NCBI GenBank assembly: GCA_029582265.1
Contig: CM055816.1
Coordinates: 39,192,466 to 39,256,465 of the forward strand
Direction of reading: 5' to 3'
Source: Zoroaster sp. YZ-2022
Taxonomy: Eukaryota > Echinodermata > Asteroidea > Forcipulatida > Zoroasteridae
Length of the DNA stretch: 64,000 nt
Under the pieces are notes generated by a model. That model saw nothing but the letters and a program-made list of their open reading frames with translations, was not told the origin of the DNA and made no database searches. This document shows positions 34,656-46,099 of this stretch, piece by piece. The translations under genes were made by a program, and so were the position numbers. Position 1 is the stretch's first letter, and each line of letters starts with the position of its first letter.

Positions 34656-35678
34656 TTAGTACCCTGAAGCTCTGCCTTCTCTCTCCACGACTTTTGGTAT
34701 GACTTTGTGCAGATGACCTATGTATTTTCGGCACTTCTCCACAGTCATCTTCTGTGCCCAAAACTGCTGGATTCCTTGGATCAGCTGTGCCTTGGTTGAA
34801 GGCTTAACGTGCTTCCTTAAGTGGCCTTTCAGTTCCGCCCATATGTTTTCGATGGGATTCATATCTGGAGACTCAGCTGGTGTACGCCACCAGTTGATGC
34901 GCAGCTCGTCCATAACCGCTTGCGCTGCCCTACTTGTGTGCTTAGGATCGTTGTCCTGCTGGAAGCGGTGCGCCCTACCGAACCGGCTGGTCAGAAAAGG
35001 GTTCAACCATTGGCGCAGAATAGTATCGCAATAATAATCTGCGGCCATGATTCCATCGAAAACGCCTATGCCAGTTGCGCCTCGCATGGAAATCCCAGCC
35101 CACACGTGGACTTTAAGCGGATGCTTGGGTTTTCCTTTGAGGGCAGCTGGCATATTCATTTTCCGGAAAGATTTCTTGGTGTGTCGCTCGATTTGGATTG
35201 AACTCTCATCTGACCAGATGACATCATCGAATGTGTCTTCATTGGCAAGACACAGCCTCGCAAAATCTAGGCGCTTGGGCCGATTGGCTTCCCGAATGAG
35301 TTGAAAGTAACTAGTACCTTTGAGAACCCATCCGAGCTTCCTCCTGGCCCGTCGAATAGTCGACTGCGGAATGACATTGCCCGTTGTACGAGAAATGACA
35401 TTCTGCAGTTTCTCCGCGCTTAGCTCGCTATTTTGTTCTAATTCGCGATCGATGATGTCTTGTATTTGCGCTGTAATTTTGCTGCTGCAGCCCGGCTTCG
35501 GCAAGTCTACCAGACATGAATCACCCGCCCGCACTTTCTTCAAGAACTTAGAAAGGCCACTTAATGAAACAGTCAAACCGTCTTCCGCCGCAAGAGCTGC
35601 TCGTATTGCACCTCTGGAGAGTCCCTGTGCGTTTAACAATGTGATGCGGTGACGAGTGTAGGTGCTGTATCGTGTCAT
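34656..35678 (-). CDS. Tc1-type (DD34E) transposase, intact, 340 residues
   Basis: A full-length frame from an ATG in good context (AACAATGAC) to TAA. Residues 1-120 contain two helix-turn-helix regions (a paired-like DNA-binding domain). The catalytic triad is D157 (WSDES), D242 (FQQDNDPKHTS) and E277 (NPIENIW), with 34 residues between the last two, the Tc1 spacing. The Tc1-type C-terminal helices follow. Cut-and-paste transposition at TA sites is the family activity. There is no intron, stop or frameshift, so this copy could encode active enzyme. Terminal inverted repeats were not found close by. Upstream DNA carries TTATCGCGATAA palindromes also found in copies A and B, which suggests a family link. 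Unusually, the gene is bracketed by histone-gene-type promoter and 3' processing signals (see adjoining entries). Confidence 0.93.
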   Translation of the reverse strand: MTRYSTYTRHRITLLNAQGLSRGAIRAALAAEDGLTVSLSGLSKFLKKVRAGDSCLVDLPKPGCSSKITAQIQDIIDRELEQNSELSAEKLQNVISRTTGNVIPQSTIRRARRKLGWVLKGTSYFQLIREANRPKRLDFARLCLANEDTFDDVIWSDESSIQIERHTKKSFRKMNMPAALKGKPKHPLKVHVWAGISMRGATGIGVFDGIMAADYYCDTILRQWLNPFLTSRFGRAHRFQQDNDPKHTSRAAQAVMDELRINWWRTPAESPDMNPIENIWAELKGHLRKHVKPSTKAQLIQGIQQFWAQKMTVEKCRKYIGHLHKVIPKVVEREGRASGY

Positions 35679-35733
35679 TGTTAAATTAAACAGTGCTTGC
35701 GTGAGATGCAGGTTCAGGCAGGACAGAGAGCTT

Positions 35734-35798
35734 GGAATGAATCCACATACGATTTTTCCTCTTTTATACCATTTTTTTTTCGCGCCTTTTATGCAAAG
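35734..35798 (-). promoter_or_regulatory. Histone-like promoter of the Tc1 transposase
   Basis: Read on the minus strand, from upstream: CTTTGCAT (35798-35791, one mismatch to the octamer ATTTGCAT used by H2B promoters), GCGCGAAA (35785-35778, an exact E2F-type site), TATAAAAG (35768-35761), then ATTCATTCC (35742-35734), resembling the CATTC cap site of invertebrate histone genes, about 25 nt past the TATA box. This predicts a 5' leader of about 55-60 nt. The individual motifs are short and could arise by chance; the combination with the 3' stem-loop is what gives them weight. Confidence 0.55.
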
Positions 35799-36140
35799 TT
35801 AATTTATCGCGATAAAAGCAGTAAGCAATAACACAATATTATCGCGATAAATAAGTGCATTATCGCACAGAATAAATTAACTTATCGCGTATACAACTAT
35901 TGCGTGGAATAAATTAACTTTTTGCTTTGGCTTCGTACGTGTACACGTACATGTACATACATATGTACCAAGTGTTCATGTACAATGTACAAAATGTACA
36001 TGTACATGTACATGATATGTAGTGCACTGTGTACATAATATATATGTACACACGTACATGTACATATTTCAGTGTTACACTACATGTACATTACATTGTA
36101 CATAAATATTGTACATGATTACTGTGCAAATGGTCATAGA
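35799..36140. repeat. TTATCGCGATAA palindromes and GTACATGTAC simple sequence
   Basis: Two exact TTATCGCGATAA palindromes (near 35804 and 35840) with partial versions to about 35910 lie directly upstream of the transposase promoter. From 35935 to 36115 there is low-complexity GTACATGTAC sequence. GACAACTCGACCC occurs at about 36139 and 36202, the reverse complement of the GGGTCGAGTTGTC words in copies A and B. The sequence between 36250 and 36835 has no recognised feature. Confidence 0.6.
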
Positions 36141-36892
36141 CAACTCGACCCTTTTGGCAAATCGACACAGACACAGCTCCTGGGCTCCATCTACCTACGT
36201 ACGAGACAACTCGACCCTTATTTTTACGGCGTTTTCCAAACAATTTTAAAGGATCATGTACACATTTTTATTTTTATTTTCCAAACGTTGATATGCTTGA
36301 GATGTTGTTTGACGACTATGTTAATACACAACGGGTCAAACGTACCGTCGCATACGTTAACGTTAGCATGGAAGATCTCCGTACCATGCGTTAAACTTCC
36401 AAGTCATAAAAACTTATTTCGCCAGCGCTAGGAAATGACTGGGTGCCATACTGGGTGCTATACTAGTACTAGAATAAGCCTAGTGGTAATTTTTTTTTTT
36501 AGATCGATGATCCACTTCGTAGTATTGACTAATAATTTGTTGGTCTGCAAAAAACCCCACAAATATTTGGTTTAGAGAGTGGTCCTATTTTAAAAAAGAA
36601 TGGGGCGAAATGGTTTTGGGCGAATATCTAGATCTGTACTGATAAAAGTAAAACCCAATTTGCTCCCACCCCCATATCCAAATGAATCTTTGAAACGAAT
36701 TTGCTGTGAAACGTGCTTTTTTTGCAAGGGGAACAGTCAAATGTGTTTCAGGATGTCTAAAGATCAATGTGACAGAGTTTCATAGAAAACCACGGTGTGA
36801 AGAGCTCGAAACTAACTTTCTAGAGACATTTTGTCATGTACCTACGGAAGCGTATAGCTGCCAACATAAAAATAAATTTTCCTCCCAATTAA

Positions 36893-37062
36893 GTCGTACG
36901 TACGAGATAATAAGTCGTACGTACGAGATAATAAGTCGTACGTACGAGATAATAAGTCGTACGTACGAGATAATAAGTCGTACGTACGAGATAATTAAGT
37001 CGTACGTACGAGATAATTAAGTCGTACGTACGAGATAATTAAGTCGTACGTACGAGATAACT
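36893..37062 (+). repeat. Tandem array of self-complementary TCGTACGTACGA units (left arm)
   Basis: About eight units of 20-21 bp, each with the palindrome TCGTACGTACGA plus an AGATAATAAG or AGATAATTAAG spacer. Reverse-oriented counterparts are at 39105-39275. Each unit can form a small hairpin, and the whole array can pair with the right arm. Confidence 0.9.
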
Positions 37063-37891
37063 GGTCGCTAGAGGGGGCTGTTTGTGCTAGTAGTAAATAA
37101 TGATGGTGCAAACCCATTCAGTGACACCACATCTTCGTTGACTTTTGTTTTTGTTTTCCAAGATGTATTTGTCATACAAATTGAAATACAGTGAATCCGT
37201 ATTTGACTATTTCCAAAATTTGTCAATTTTGAAAATGAGTTTTGTGTGAATAGTAGCTTTTTTGTATGAACGTACCAATAATGACCGATTGGTCAAATTG
37301 GGGGAATGTGTAAAAAAAGACAGGATATTTTTTCAGATCCTTTAGTAGCAATAGCTAAGCTTTCATGCCTTACTCGGCAATCATCAGTTGCATGTAATGG
37401 TTCAAATTAATGAGCCTGGTGGTCTCCTGTCTTATTTTTAGATAAGACATTGAATTGATGTTCTTTCCAAACAATTGTAATGTGTCCGTTTTGTTTTGTT
37501 TGAGTGAGAGAGTTCGTTGTTTTTATGTGATTTGTTCCTCTAATAAGGAAAGTAAAACGTTTAGGCCTTTCTGAATGCAACAAAGGGTTGTTTCGGAAAT
37601 ATTTCCGAGGGTTGTTGGTTTTGTTGTCTCAGCGGCCAGTGTTTGTTTATTGCTTGATTCACATCGTTGTGGTTAACGAACGGATTATATGTGGTTGAGA
37701 AAACCAGTGGTACTTCCATGTTATTGTTTACCTTTTGAATGGGTTTGGCTAGGTTTGCCAGTGGCTTTTTGGAAGTATTGTTAAGCATTGGTTATGCAAT
37801 TCTCATTCTTCTTTGGAAGATATTTATATCACTCAGGGGAGTAGAACGGGTTGGTTTAGCAGGGGTTGGAACGAAGTTTAAACCTTAATGC

Positions 37892-38925
37892 CCCCGTCAC
37901 ACTTATTCTGAATCAGCAGGAATAAAGCAGAACCAGCCGGAATGAAGAATTTTCAAAATTCGTTCCACATTCGGGAGGGAATTTCAAATTGACCAAGCTT
38001 TGTAAGAATGCCGTTCGAATACTTAGAATGCGCTTCGAACCCGCCTCGAATGATTCTTGCACATTCCGGGTGTATTAGCTGTCGAATGCAGCTCGAATGT
38101 AGTTGGAACACAGTAGGAATATTTAGAATGCTGTTAGAATGCAGTCAGAATATTTAGAATGCTGTTAGAATGCAGTCAGAATATTTAGAATGCACTTCGA
38201 ATGCCGTACGAGTGCGGTTCGATTGCTGCCCGAATACCGCCCGAAGTTTGGTTGGAAGGTGCCTCGAATGCTGTACGAATTCATCCTTGGCGGCATGACG
38301 TGATGTTGACCAGGCGACTCCTCAATGCAGACTGACGTTCCAGCGGCAGCTGGCAGCGTTTTTATGCGATTCGGCGGTGTTCTGAATTACGTCCGGACTC
38401 ATTCAAGGGCCAATCGGGACGTTCCGACTGCATTCGAGCCGCATTCGAGCGGCAATCGAAAGATTCTGACGGCACTAGTTCGAAGTGCATTCCAGCTGAA
38501 TTATTTTAATATCGAAATAGATTCCGGCAGCAATCAAGATGCATTCGAGGTGCATTCCGGCTCATTCGAGGCGCATTCGGGACATTCTGGCAGGATTTGA
38601 AGTGGCTTGGCGTTTCGATTCTCCCTCGAATGCGATCAGAATGTTTCGAATGCTGTTGGAATGCCGTAAGAATAGTTAGAATGCAGTCAGAGTGCAGTTA
38701 GAATACACTTCGAATACCGTTCGATATTTCTCCACTTCGAATGCACCTCGACAGTTTTGAGCATGAGCAAAACATTCGGGCCGGCCACAAGAATGGGCCC
38801 GAATATTTGGAATGCACTCAGAATGCAGTCAGAAGTTTTAGAATGCACTTCGAATATCCAGGAATATACAAAGAATTTTCATTCCGACGGCATTCCGGCT
38901 CATTCCGCCTCTAGTGTGACTAGGG
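37892..38925. mobile_element. Nested inverted-repeat element with GAATGC arrays
   Basis: The left end (CCCCGTCACACTTATTCTG) and right end (reverse complement CCTAGTCACACTAGAGGCGG) are imperfect inverted repeats of about 50-60 bp. Between them some 900 bp consist of degenerate words GAATGC, TTAGAATGC, CATTCGA and ATTCCGGC, oriented mainly GAATGC in the outer parts and GCATTC in the middle (38400-38590). No protein frame is supported. It lies inside the foldback element and so must be the younger insertion or a captured block. Confidence 0.6.
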
Positions 38926-39886
38926 TTTTGCCCAGAGCAATTTTCTCAATTTGAGATAGCTTCGCTGTGGATAGGTTTGTGTTAAATTGTTCACTTTGTT
39001 CTGCTAAAATAGTCATTTGACTAATATGGTTTTGTTTGGTTTTATTTTGAGCATCTCAAATGAAAATCGTTTCAATTTTCGTTTTGATTGTGAATGTTTG
39101 TTGAGCTTTCGTACGTACGATTCTTAATATCTCGTACGTACGACTTATTATCTCGTACTGTACAGACTTAATTATCTTCGTACGTATGCTATATATCTGT
39201 TCATACAAGCTTATTATCTCGTACGTACGACTTATTATCTCGTACGTACGACTTATTATCTCGTACGTACGACTTAATTGGGAGGAAAATTTATTTTTAT
39301 GTTGGCAGCTATACGCTTCCGTAATGTACCAAGCCTGGTATAACAAAAAAAAATTACATACACGTACGTATCCAGTTTATACTCATGTAGTGCTGCATTG
39401 CGTACAACTTACAACACGTTCGACAGTCACCATTGCTTCGCCGAGGGTTTCCATTGAAAAACACAACCAGTGTTCATGTACATATCCCCGGCAGGCCGGC
39501 CGTATACGTACATGTACACATTTATAGTACCATCACGGATCAGTTTGGCATTGATACTCTAGCAGCAAGCTTAAGCTCAACGATGTACGTGTGTATCATC
39601 TCTTCTGCAACTAACTATGCATACACTTAATTCGGCGTCGATTTGACACATTCAAAAATCATTTTAGGAACGAGGAAAGTCATTGATGGTGGCCTTTTTG
39701 TGGGGTAAAATTGTACGTGCATGTACAAATTGCAGAAGTAATGTATGTAGGTACAGGTGTACATGTAAAAGTCAAAGTACATGTCATTTAGATGTAGGCC
39801 TACATGTACTTAGCCCCATTCTATTTCTTGGGCCAATACACTGGACTCCCTCCGTATCATTGGACCTAGCACCATATGTAAAAAAA

Positions 39887-40386
39887 NNNNNNNNNNNNNN
39901 NNNNNNNNNNNNNNNNNNNNNNNNNNNNNNNNNNNNNNNNNNNNNNNNNNNNNNNNNNNNNNNNNNNNNNNNNNNNNNNNNNNNNNNNNNNNNNNNNNNN
40001 NNNNNNNNNNNNNNNNNNNNNNNNNNNNNNNNNNNNNNNNNNNNNNNNNNNNNNNNNNNNNNNNNNNNNNNNNNNNNNNNNNNNNNNNNNNNNNNNNNNN
40101 NNNNNNNNNNNNNNNNNNNNNNNNNNNNNNNNNNNNNNNNNNNNNNNNNNNNNNNNNNNNNNNNNNNNNNNNNNNNNNNNNNNNNNNNNNNNNNNNNNNN
40201 NNNNNNNNNNNNNNNNNNNNNNNNNNNNNNNNNNNNNNNNNNNNNNNNNNNNNNNNNNNNNNNNNNNNNNNNNNNNNNNNNNNNNNNNNNNNNNNNNNNN
40301 NNNNNNNNNNNNNNNNNNNNNNNNNNNNNNNNNNNNNNNNNNNNNNNNNNNNNNNNNNNNNNNNNNNNNNNNNNNNNNNNNNNNNN
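39887..40386. other. Assembly gap (500 N)
   Basis: Exactly 500 N, a placeholder of unknown true size. Frames that appear to span it are artefacts. Confidence 1.
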
Positions 40387-40433
40387 CGACGCATGCGCAG
40401 TGGTTTTCTCCGTTTTCGGGGGGGGGGAGAGAA

Positions 40434-41183
40434 TATATAAAGTTCCCAAGACTGTTTGATAGCGGTTCGTGTGTGGTAGCGATTTATGATTGTAGCTTTC
40501 GTGTAGCGCCGTTGGATCGTGTATCAAAAACATACACACACAGTATTGAACCAAGACTATACCAGGGGTGGGTTTAGTGTTGCAGAAATAGGCGGCCTAC
40601 GATGATTAAGAGGGACACACAGTCAAAGGTGGGCACAAGAGGTGGAGCAGCCCAACAAAACACAGGTATGTTGAATTTATAACAGATTTATTCACATGCA
40701 CTTTGTGATGCATATGTGATGCATATGTTTTGTTGGGCTGCTCCACCTCTTTTGCTGATAACAAGAAAACAAAACTTCTGCAAAGTTGATTTAGGCAAAA
40801 TTTTAGAACTGTATAGAACTGTGCGCTATTGTTGTGTGATAACGAGACGAATGGTCACATTCAACTGGACTCGGAGCTAACTGCAATGACGTTTTATTTC
40901 AGCCAATTCTATCACTTTCAGTCCTACATGTTCCAACAGGTTCAGCTGGACCATCCGGTCAACAAGGGGGGCACCGATGACTCATCGGGAAATGACGTCA
41001 CATAGCGTTCTCTGCAGATTGTGTTTACAATGTCTGAATGCCGGGCTGAAGGTCGTCCATAATACAGTGAACACACGGTGCACATTATTTTGAAACTGCC
41101 GCTTCTTCTTGTAAATTGTAATGAATTTATAGTGTCACAGACGGAATACACAGTTATTATTTTTAAGACTTTGGTTCAAATAA
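40434..41183 (+). CDS. Possible small two-exon gene with TATA box and poly(A) signal
   Basis: TATATAAAG at 40434-40442 precedes an ATG at 40602. Exon 1 codes 21 residues (MIKRDTQSKVGTRGGAAQQN and one more) plus one base, ending at a GTATGT donor (40666). An acceptor TTATTTCAG leads to exon 2 at 40903, open for 63 codons to TGA at 41091-41093 (84 residues total, Cys- and Arg-containing, no family recognised). AATAAA follows at 41178. Two other acceptors also keep a frame: one at 40940 gives a short Gly/Gln-rich end, and one at 41854 gives a 14-residue end beginning with Asp. The spliced product is therefore uncertain, and this could be a non-coding transcript. Confidence 0.35.
40637..40751. 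repeat. Perfect 26-bp inverted repeat with a 63-bp loop
   Basis: AAGAGGTGGAGCAGCCCAAC continuing to 40662 is exactly reverse-complemented at 40726-40751. The first arm is the end of the proposed exon 1; the donor GTATGT (40666) lies in the loop. An RNA hairpin here would place the splice site in a constrained loop. It may alternatively be a small inverted duplication. Confidence 0.9.
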
Positions 41184-44100
41184 AGTTAACACATTCAAAG
41201 CTGACTCGTCTTATTTATATAGGAGAAATGGTAAATTATAGTAGCATACCCTTTCAATTCTGTAACGTACTAATGTTCAAACCGGTAATGTGGGTCAAAC
41301 ACAAAACAAATTTTCAACTATTTCACAGACCATTAGTGAAAATAACCTTTAGTTTGGGCGTAATAGTTATTAACCAACTTAATGATTTGAAACTACATGT
41401 ACATGTAGTGATTTGCAAGGTAATTATGTTGAGTCCATTTGTTTAGGAAAACTTCGATCATTTTACATTAACTTTTATGACCTTGCATACAGGCTTTAGT
41501 GACCAAATAAACATACGTTTGAGACAACACACATAACAAGATTGTGGTCTATAATTAATTTTTTTTTAAATCCATTATGCACTACAAGCTTATTAAGCAC
41601 CGAGTCATGGCTGACCATTTATTCGGTATTCTTCACTTGACAATACAACAAAACAATATAGGACAATAATTTATAAGGCATAGAAACATAAGGGCGAGAG
41701 TGCAATAAAGCCAGCAGCACATGCCAGGAAAAGAAAAACTTAACCTAATAACTGTGGGACATTAACATTTTATCTGGCCACGAAACCTGTGGACATATCC
41801 CACACAATTAAACTGACACATATTTTAAGCAAAAAAATGTAATTTTTTTTTCAGACGGCATCTTTCCCATTGACTCCCACTTCGCTACCCATTCCTAGTA
41901 AAATTCATGGTTGCAGTACAACACAAAACCTGGCTAAATCTGACTATTCATCTGCAAAGCAAATACCGGCCGGGTGTATTCTTGTATATAAAAGGGTATG
42001 AATGGACACAGCGTGACTACTTACTGTGTGTATGTATTATGCGCAATCACCTTTGTGTATACGGACTGTCAGGTCTACACAAAAACTTGCTCGGAGTGAC
42101 AAACACTTCATGACGTCACACGAACAAGTCAAAGCTTGTCAGTTTGGAACGGCCGGGTCTGTGTTTGGACTGTTTCATTCCAAAAGGTTGCGGGGGGGTA
42201 AGTGGAAGACTGTGGAACGAGTGGGTCATGTTTAGCTTGATATAAACATTTTAAAAAGACACTTTCAGCCATTTTACAAATAATCATAAACTACGATTTT
42301 CTGTAGTAAAAAATGGGGATTGTTCGGTGTCTGGATCATAATGAGATGGTTCACTTTAAATCTACCCTATCATATACCTAGGATTTTATCCTATTTATAA
42401 TTATATGGTTTCATATTGTATACCTTTACATATACTTTACTTTAGGTACGACTATAATATAAATATAATACACTACAGTACATATTTTACATTAAAAGCG
42501 GTCGATTCAACCCTATTATACATACTCGCGTCCCTCATTCTATGAAACACCCCTACTTTGAATGGTATGGGCGGCTCCTCAAATTATGCTAATTACGCTA
42601 AAATGCTGGCTTCTGATTGGTCAATCGGGGTTAAAAGGGGCGGAGCTACTACCTATACAGACGGGCATCACTACTTAACACGCTCGATGGAGACGGCCCA
42701 AACCATTTTGCCCTCGTCAACCGCACTTTTGTGGCCCAAACGTTTCGTAGTCCCTCGTCTTTCAGGGAACCTATGGAGGCTTACACCTTCGCTAGGAGTA
42801 TTACTACAGCCTGCTACGACACATCTTGTAGGCATGATGTATATTTTCAAGCAAATTTAGGATGAAAATATGTATACACATATATTGGAGTTTTGACATA
42901 AGCGCATCGGACACATACACACACAATCAAACAGCTGTGCATTGCTAGGAAATCATTCTTTAACTGACGTCACTGTACACGTGATGCATTACATCACTCA
43001 ATTGCCAATAAAGTGGGGGCTTGTGAAGTGGCATAAAAGTCTCCAAAATGAACAGAACAAACTTCAATTATGAAAAAACTAACAAATATCTTGTTTTATG
43101 CAAGACACATTTATTAAGAGCCATAATGGTTTTTATTTCTGTGTCCTTTAAGTAGAACAACTTATGTAAATAAAAACTTAATTTAAGTAACAAAAAAAGT
43201 AAAAAATAATACAAATCTATTTTGTAAATGTCAAAAATACATAACTCCAGAGTAAAAATTACACTTTACCCAAGTTGTATCAGTTTTACTGATGTTATAA
43301 ATAAATTTTACAGTTTTAGTAAAATTTTGCTATGAAAGTGTAGGGCCCCTCCCAGAGACCCCTTAAAAGGAGTTAGACAATTCTACCCCCCTCTAAAAAA
43401 ATACAAGTGCCCATTTTCAAGTTTCAAGAGTGTACTCGTGGCACTCCTGGTAGTCTATACAGCTGATTGGCTGGGTGTGAACCAGTTGCCATGGTCACTT
43501 CCTTCTGATTGGTTAAGGAACTCAGAAGGAAATGCAACTCTATCACAGTAGGTTTCTTTGCTGGCATTCTTATGTGAGCAGTGAAGAAATAAACATCTGT
43601 ACCTACAATCTCCACTCAACATACTGATGTGCTCTCCTTTTTGCTCCTTTTAAACAGATTTTAACCCAACCCCTCGGGGCGGGCCTTACAAAAGTGTATA
43701 AAGGACATGATATGTAAAGTACCCAACGAGGCGTTGTGACTCATTCAACGTCAAATTCAAGATGGAGAACATGCGAATAAAGGCGAATAATGTCACAACA
43801 GTGGGAGTTTCCTCAACTGATTGAGGCGGTTGAAGGTAAACAATTGTTGAGTATTTAAGCTATTATTGTTCTTCTCGTTAGTTAAGGTTATGCCCGAATT
43901 GTTTGTGGGACAAGATATCCGTGTGTACTCGGCATGCAGCGAGTGATTTTCACTACGCGTTCACACTCTATGTACAGTGTACTGAAGTCATGTACCATAC
44001 ATACGCATAATTATACGCCCAGCGACGGCGCTTCAAACAAAGTCATTTTGCAAGTATGTGCATGCATGTTGTGTCGCGGCCATTATGAGCTGTCAATCGG

Positions 44101-44222
44101 CTACATAGTTTTGCCCTCCTCGCAAAGAATTGAGGCTTAACCTGAACTAAGGAGAAAAACAATATGTAAAAACTCAACATTTGTTTAACCTTCAAATACC
44201 TCAGGAAATCATTGCAGTTGCA
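41184..44222. other. Gene-poor stretch with promoter-like motifs
   Basis: No convincing coding region. Motifs that could mark promoters: TATATAAAAG at about 41983, an exact CRE TGACGTCA at 42110-42117 (others at 40993 and 42966), and ATTGG plus GGGGCGGAGC near 42615-42647, followed by an ATG at 42773 with a 31-codon frame that could continue by splicing at GTATAT. A TATAAAGG is at 43699 ahead of a 20-codon frame (43761). A terminal-exon-like segment follows TTTTTCAG at 41853. None is supported further. Confidence 0.3.
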
Positions 44223-44584
<362 letters not shown>

Positions 44585-46099
44585 GTTGTAACTGGGCCAG
44601 GAGCATCTAAAACAGACTCTGTGTGTACTAATGTCCCGCTAATATTCCGTCTTTTGTACACTACTCATATATTGCATGATAAAACTGCAATTATTTTCTG
44701 GACTTATTAAGTGGACCTAGGTGGAGGGGAGGGTTAGGCACACTTCTCACCCCACTGATCCTTTATTTTAAATTCCCTGGGAAGCCCACAACTTTGACTG
44801 AACAAGCATAGACGAACATTGTGTACTTATCCAATTTGTATTAACTATAACCTACACATTGAAAGTATTCGTATATAATTCAAATCGAAATAACTTACAT
44901 GTCCGTCCATAACGTAAGAAGTCTTGTTCTGAATAATTTCCATCTGTACCTGTCGTAGGTAACACTTCAGTTGCCTCAAATCCTTCTTTTAAATCGTTAG
45001 TTTTATTGTCATCCCAATTTCCTGTAAAATACCATACAAGCGGCAGTTGCACATTAAACTTATGATTTAATTAGGCAGCTCAGGTAGTGATTTAACATTT
45101 TGAAATGATCAAATATATTATTTCACAATATTGTATCTCATGACAGACTCTCATAATATTTTATTCTGCCCCTAAATTTATGAATTGCTTGATTTATATT
45201 TAATTTGGTTTTAATTTCCATTTCATCCTCAAAAGTGTTTTTTTATGATAAATGATAAATTACTGCATTCAATCATAATGGAAGAGTACAAGGGATTATA
45301 AGTTACTAAGACTAATACTTCTGACAATGTGACACGGAAGCCATTACTATTGCATATATTATGCAAACTATACAAATGACAGGGAGTGATTACATTCAGA
45401 TCTTTCCATATCTTTTACATAGTGAAACTGAAGAATGTTGTTGACGTAAGAAAATACATGAAAGTTAGTGAGTATTTTCTTTCAAGGTTTATCTTTCGTC
45501 CAGTCAAGTAAATACATGAAGGATAATGCGTGTGGGATATGGAAGGTCTTGCATTTTAACAATGCAGTTTACAGAATATTTCATGTTAGTTCCACAAGTG
45601 GAGTATGGTTTATTTTTGAAACTGCAGTTAGACGCACACTGATATATTCCTGAAGCAAGAAAGGTCAAAGGTTTCTCACAATTCTGTTTAGTTATGATGA
45701 ATACTTACACGTAACATAAATTTTACATGTTTATTATAAAAACATGCAGTCAATGATCAAGTGGAAATGGACAAATTAATAGAGTTGAATGTGTCCTTAA
45801 TATCATTCTGGATTTCATATAATTTTACAGATTGGACTCCATAGCCATGGTATTATGGCATTTTTAAATACATGCTCATGTATAAGGTTAACATTCATTT
45901 TACGTCATTGGTAGAGTCGCGTTATTGGTAGAGCTGGGGGCACTAGAACTTTCAGGTTGGAACTGAACTATTTGAGGCACTTAAAGAAATCCTTATGTCC
46001 TCATGTTTTTTAAAAGATCTAAATTCTGAGCGCGAGCGGGAGGGGGGGGGGCACGTACATGTGTCCCTTCCGTTATCTTTACGCCACTGTATTGAAAAT

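Larger units (their letters stand above)
36843..39323. mobile_element. Foldback-type element, 2.5 kb, with 7-bp target duplication
   Basis: The ends are TACGGAAGCGTATAGCTGCC and its exact reverse complement, flanked on both sides by ATGTACC (36836-36842 and 39324-39330). The arms stay inverted through AATTTTCCTCCCAATTAAG and then into tandem arrays of a ~20-bp unit (AAGTCGTACGTACGAGATAAT): about eight units on the left (36893-37062) and a shorter, partly decayed set on the right (39105-39275). This is foldback architecture: unique tips, tandem subterminal repeats, long interior. The interior has no transposase. It includes a nested inverted-repeat element. A 7-bp duplication does not point to one superfamily. 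Confidence 0.85.

Noticed and set aside
36893..37062. CRISPR-like array of ~20-bp repeats
   Set aside because: No unique spacers; units are contiguous palindromes inside the arm of a transposon, in a eukaryotic sequence.
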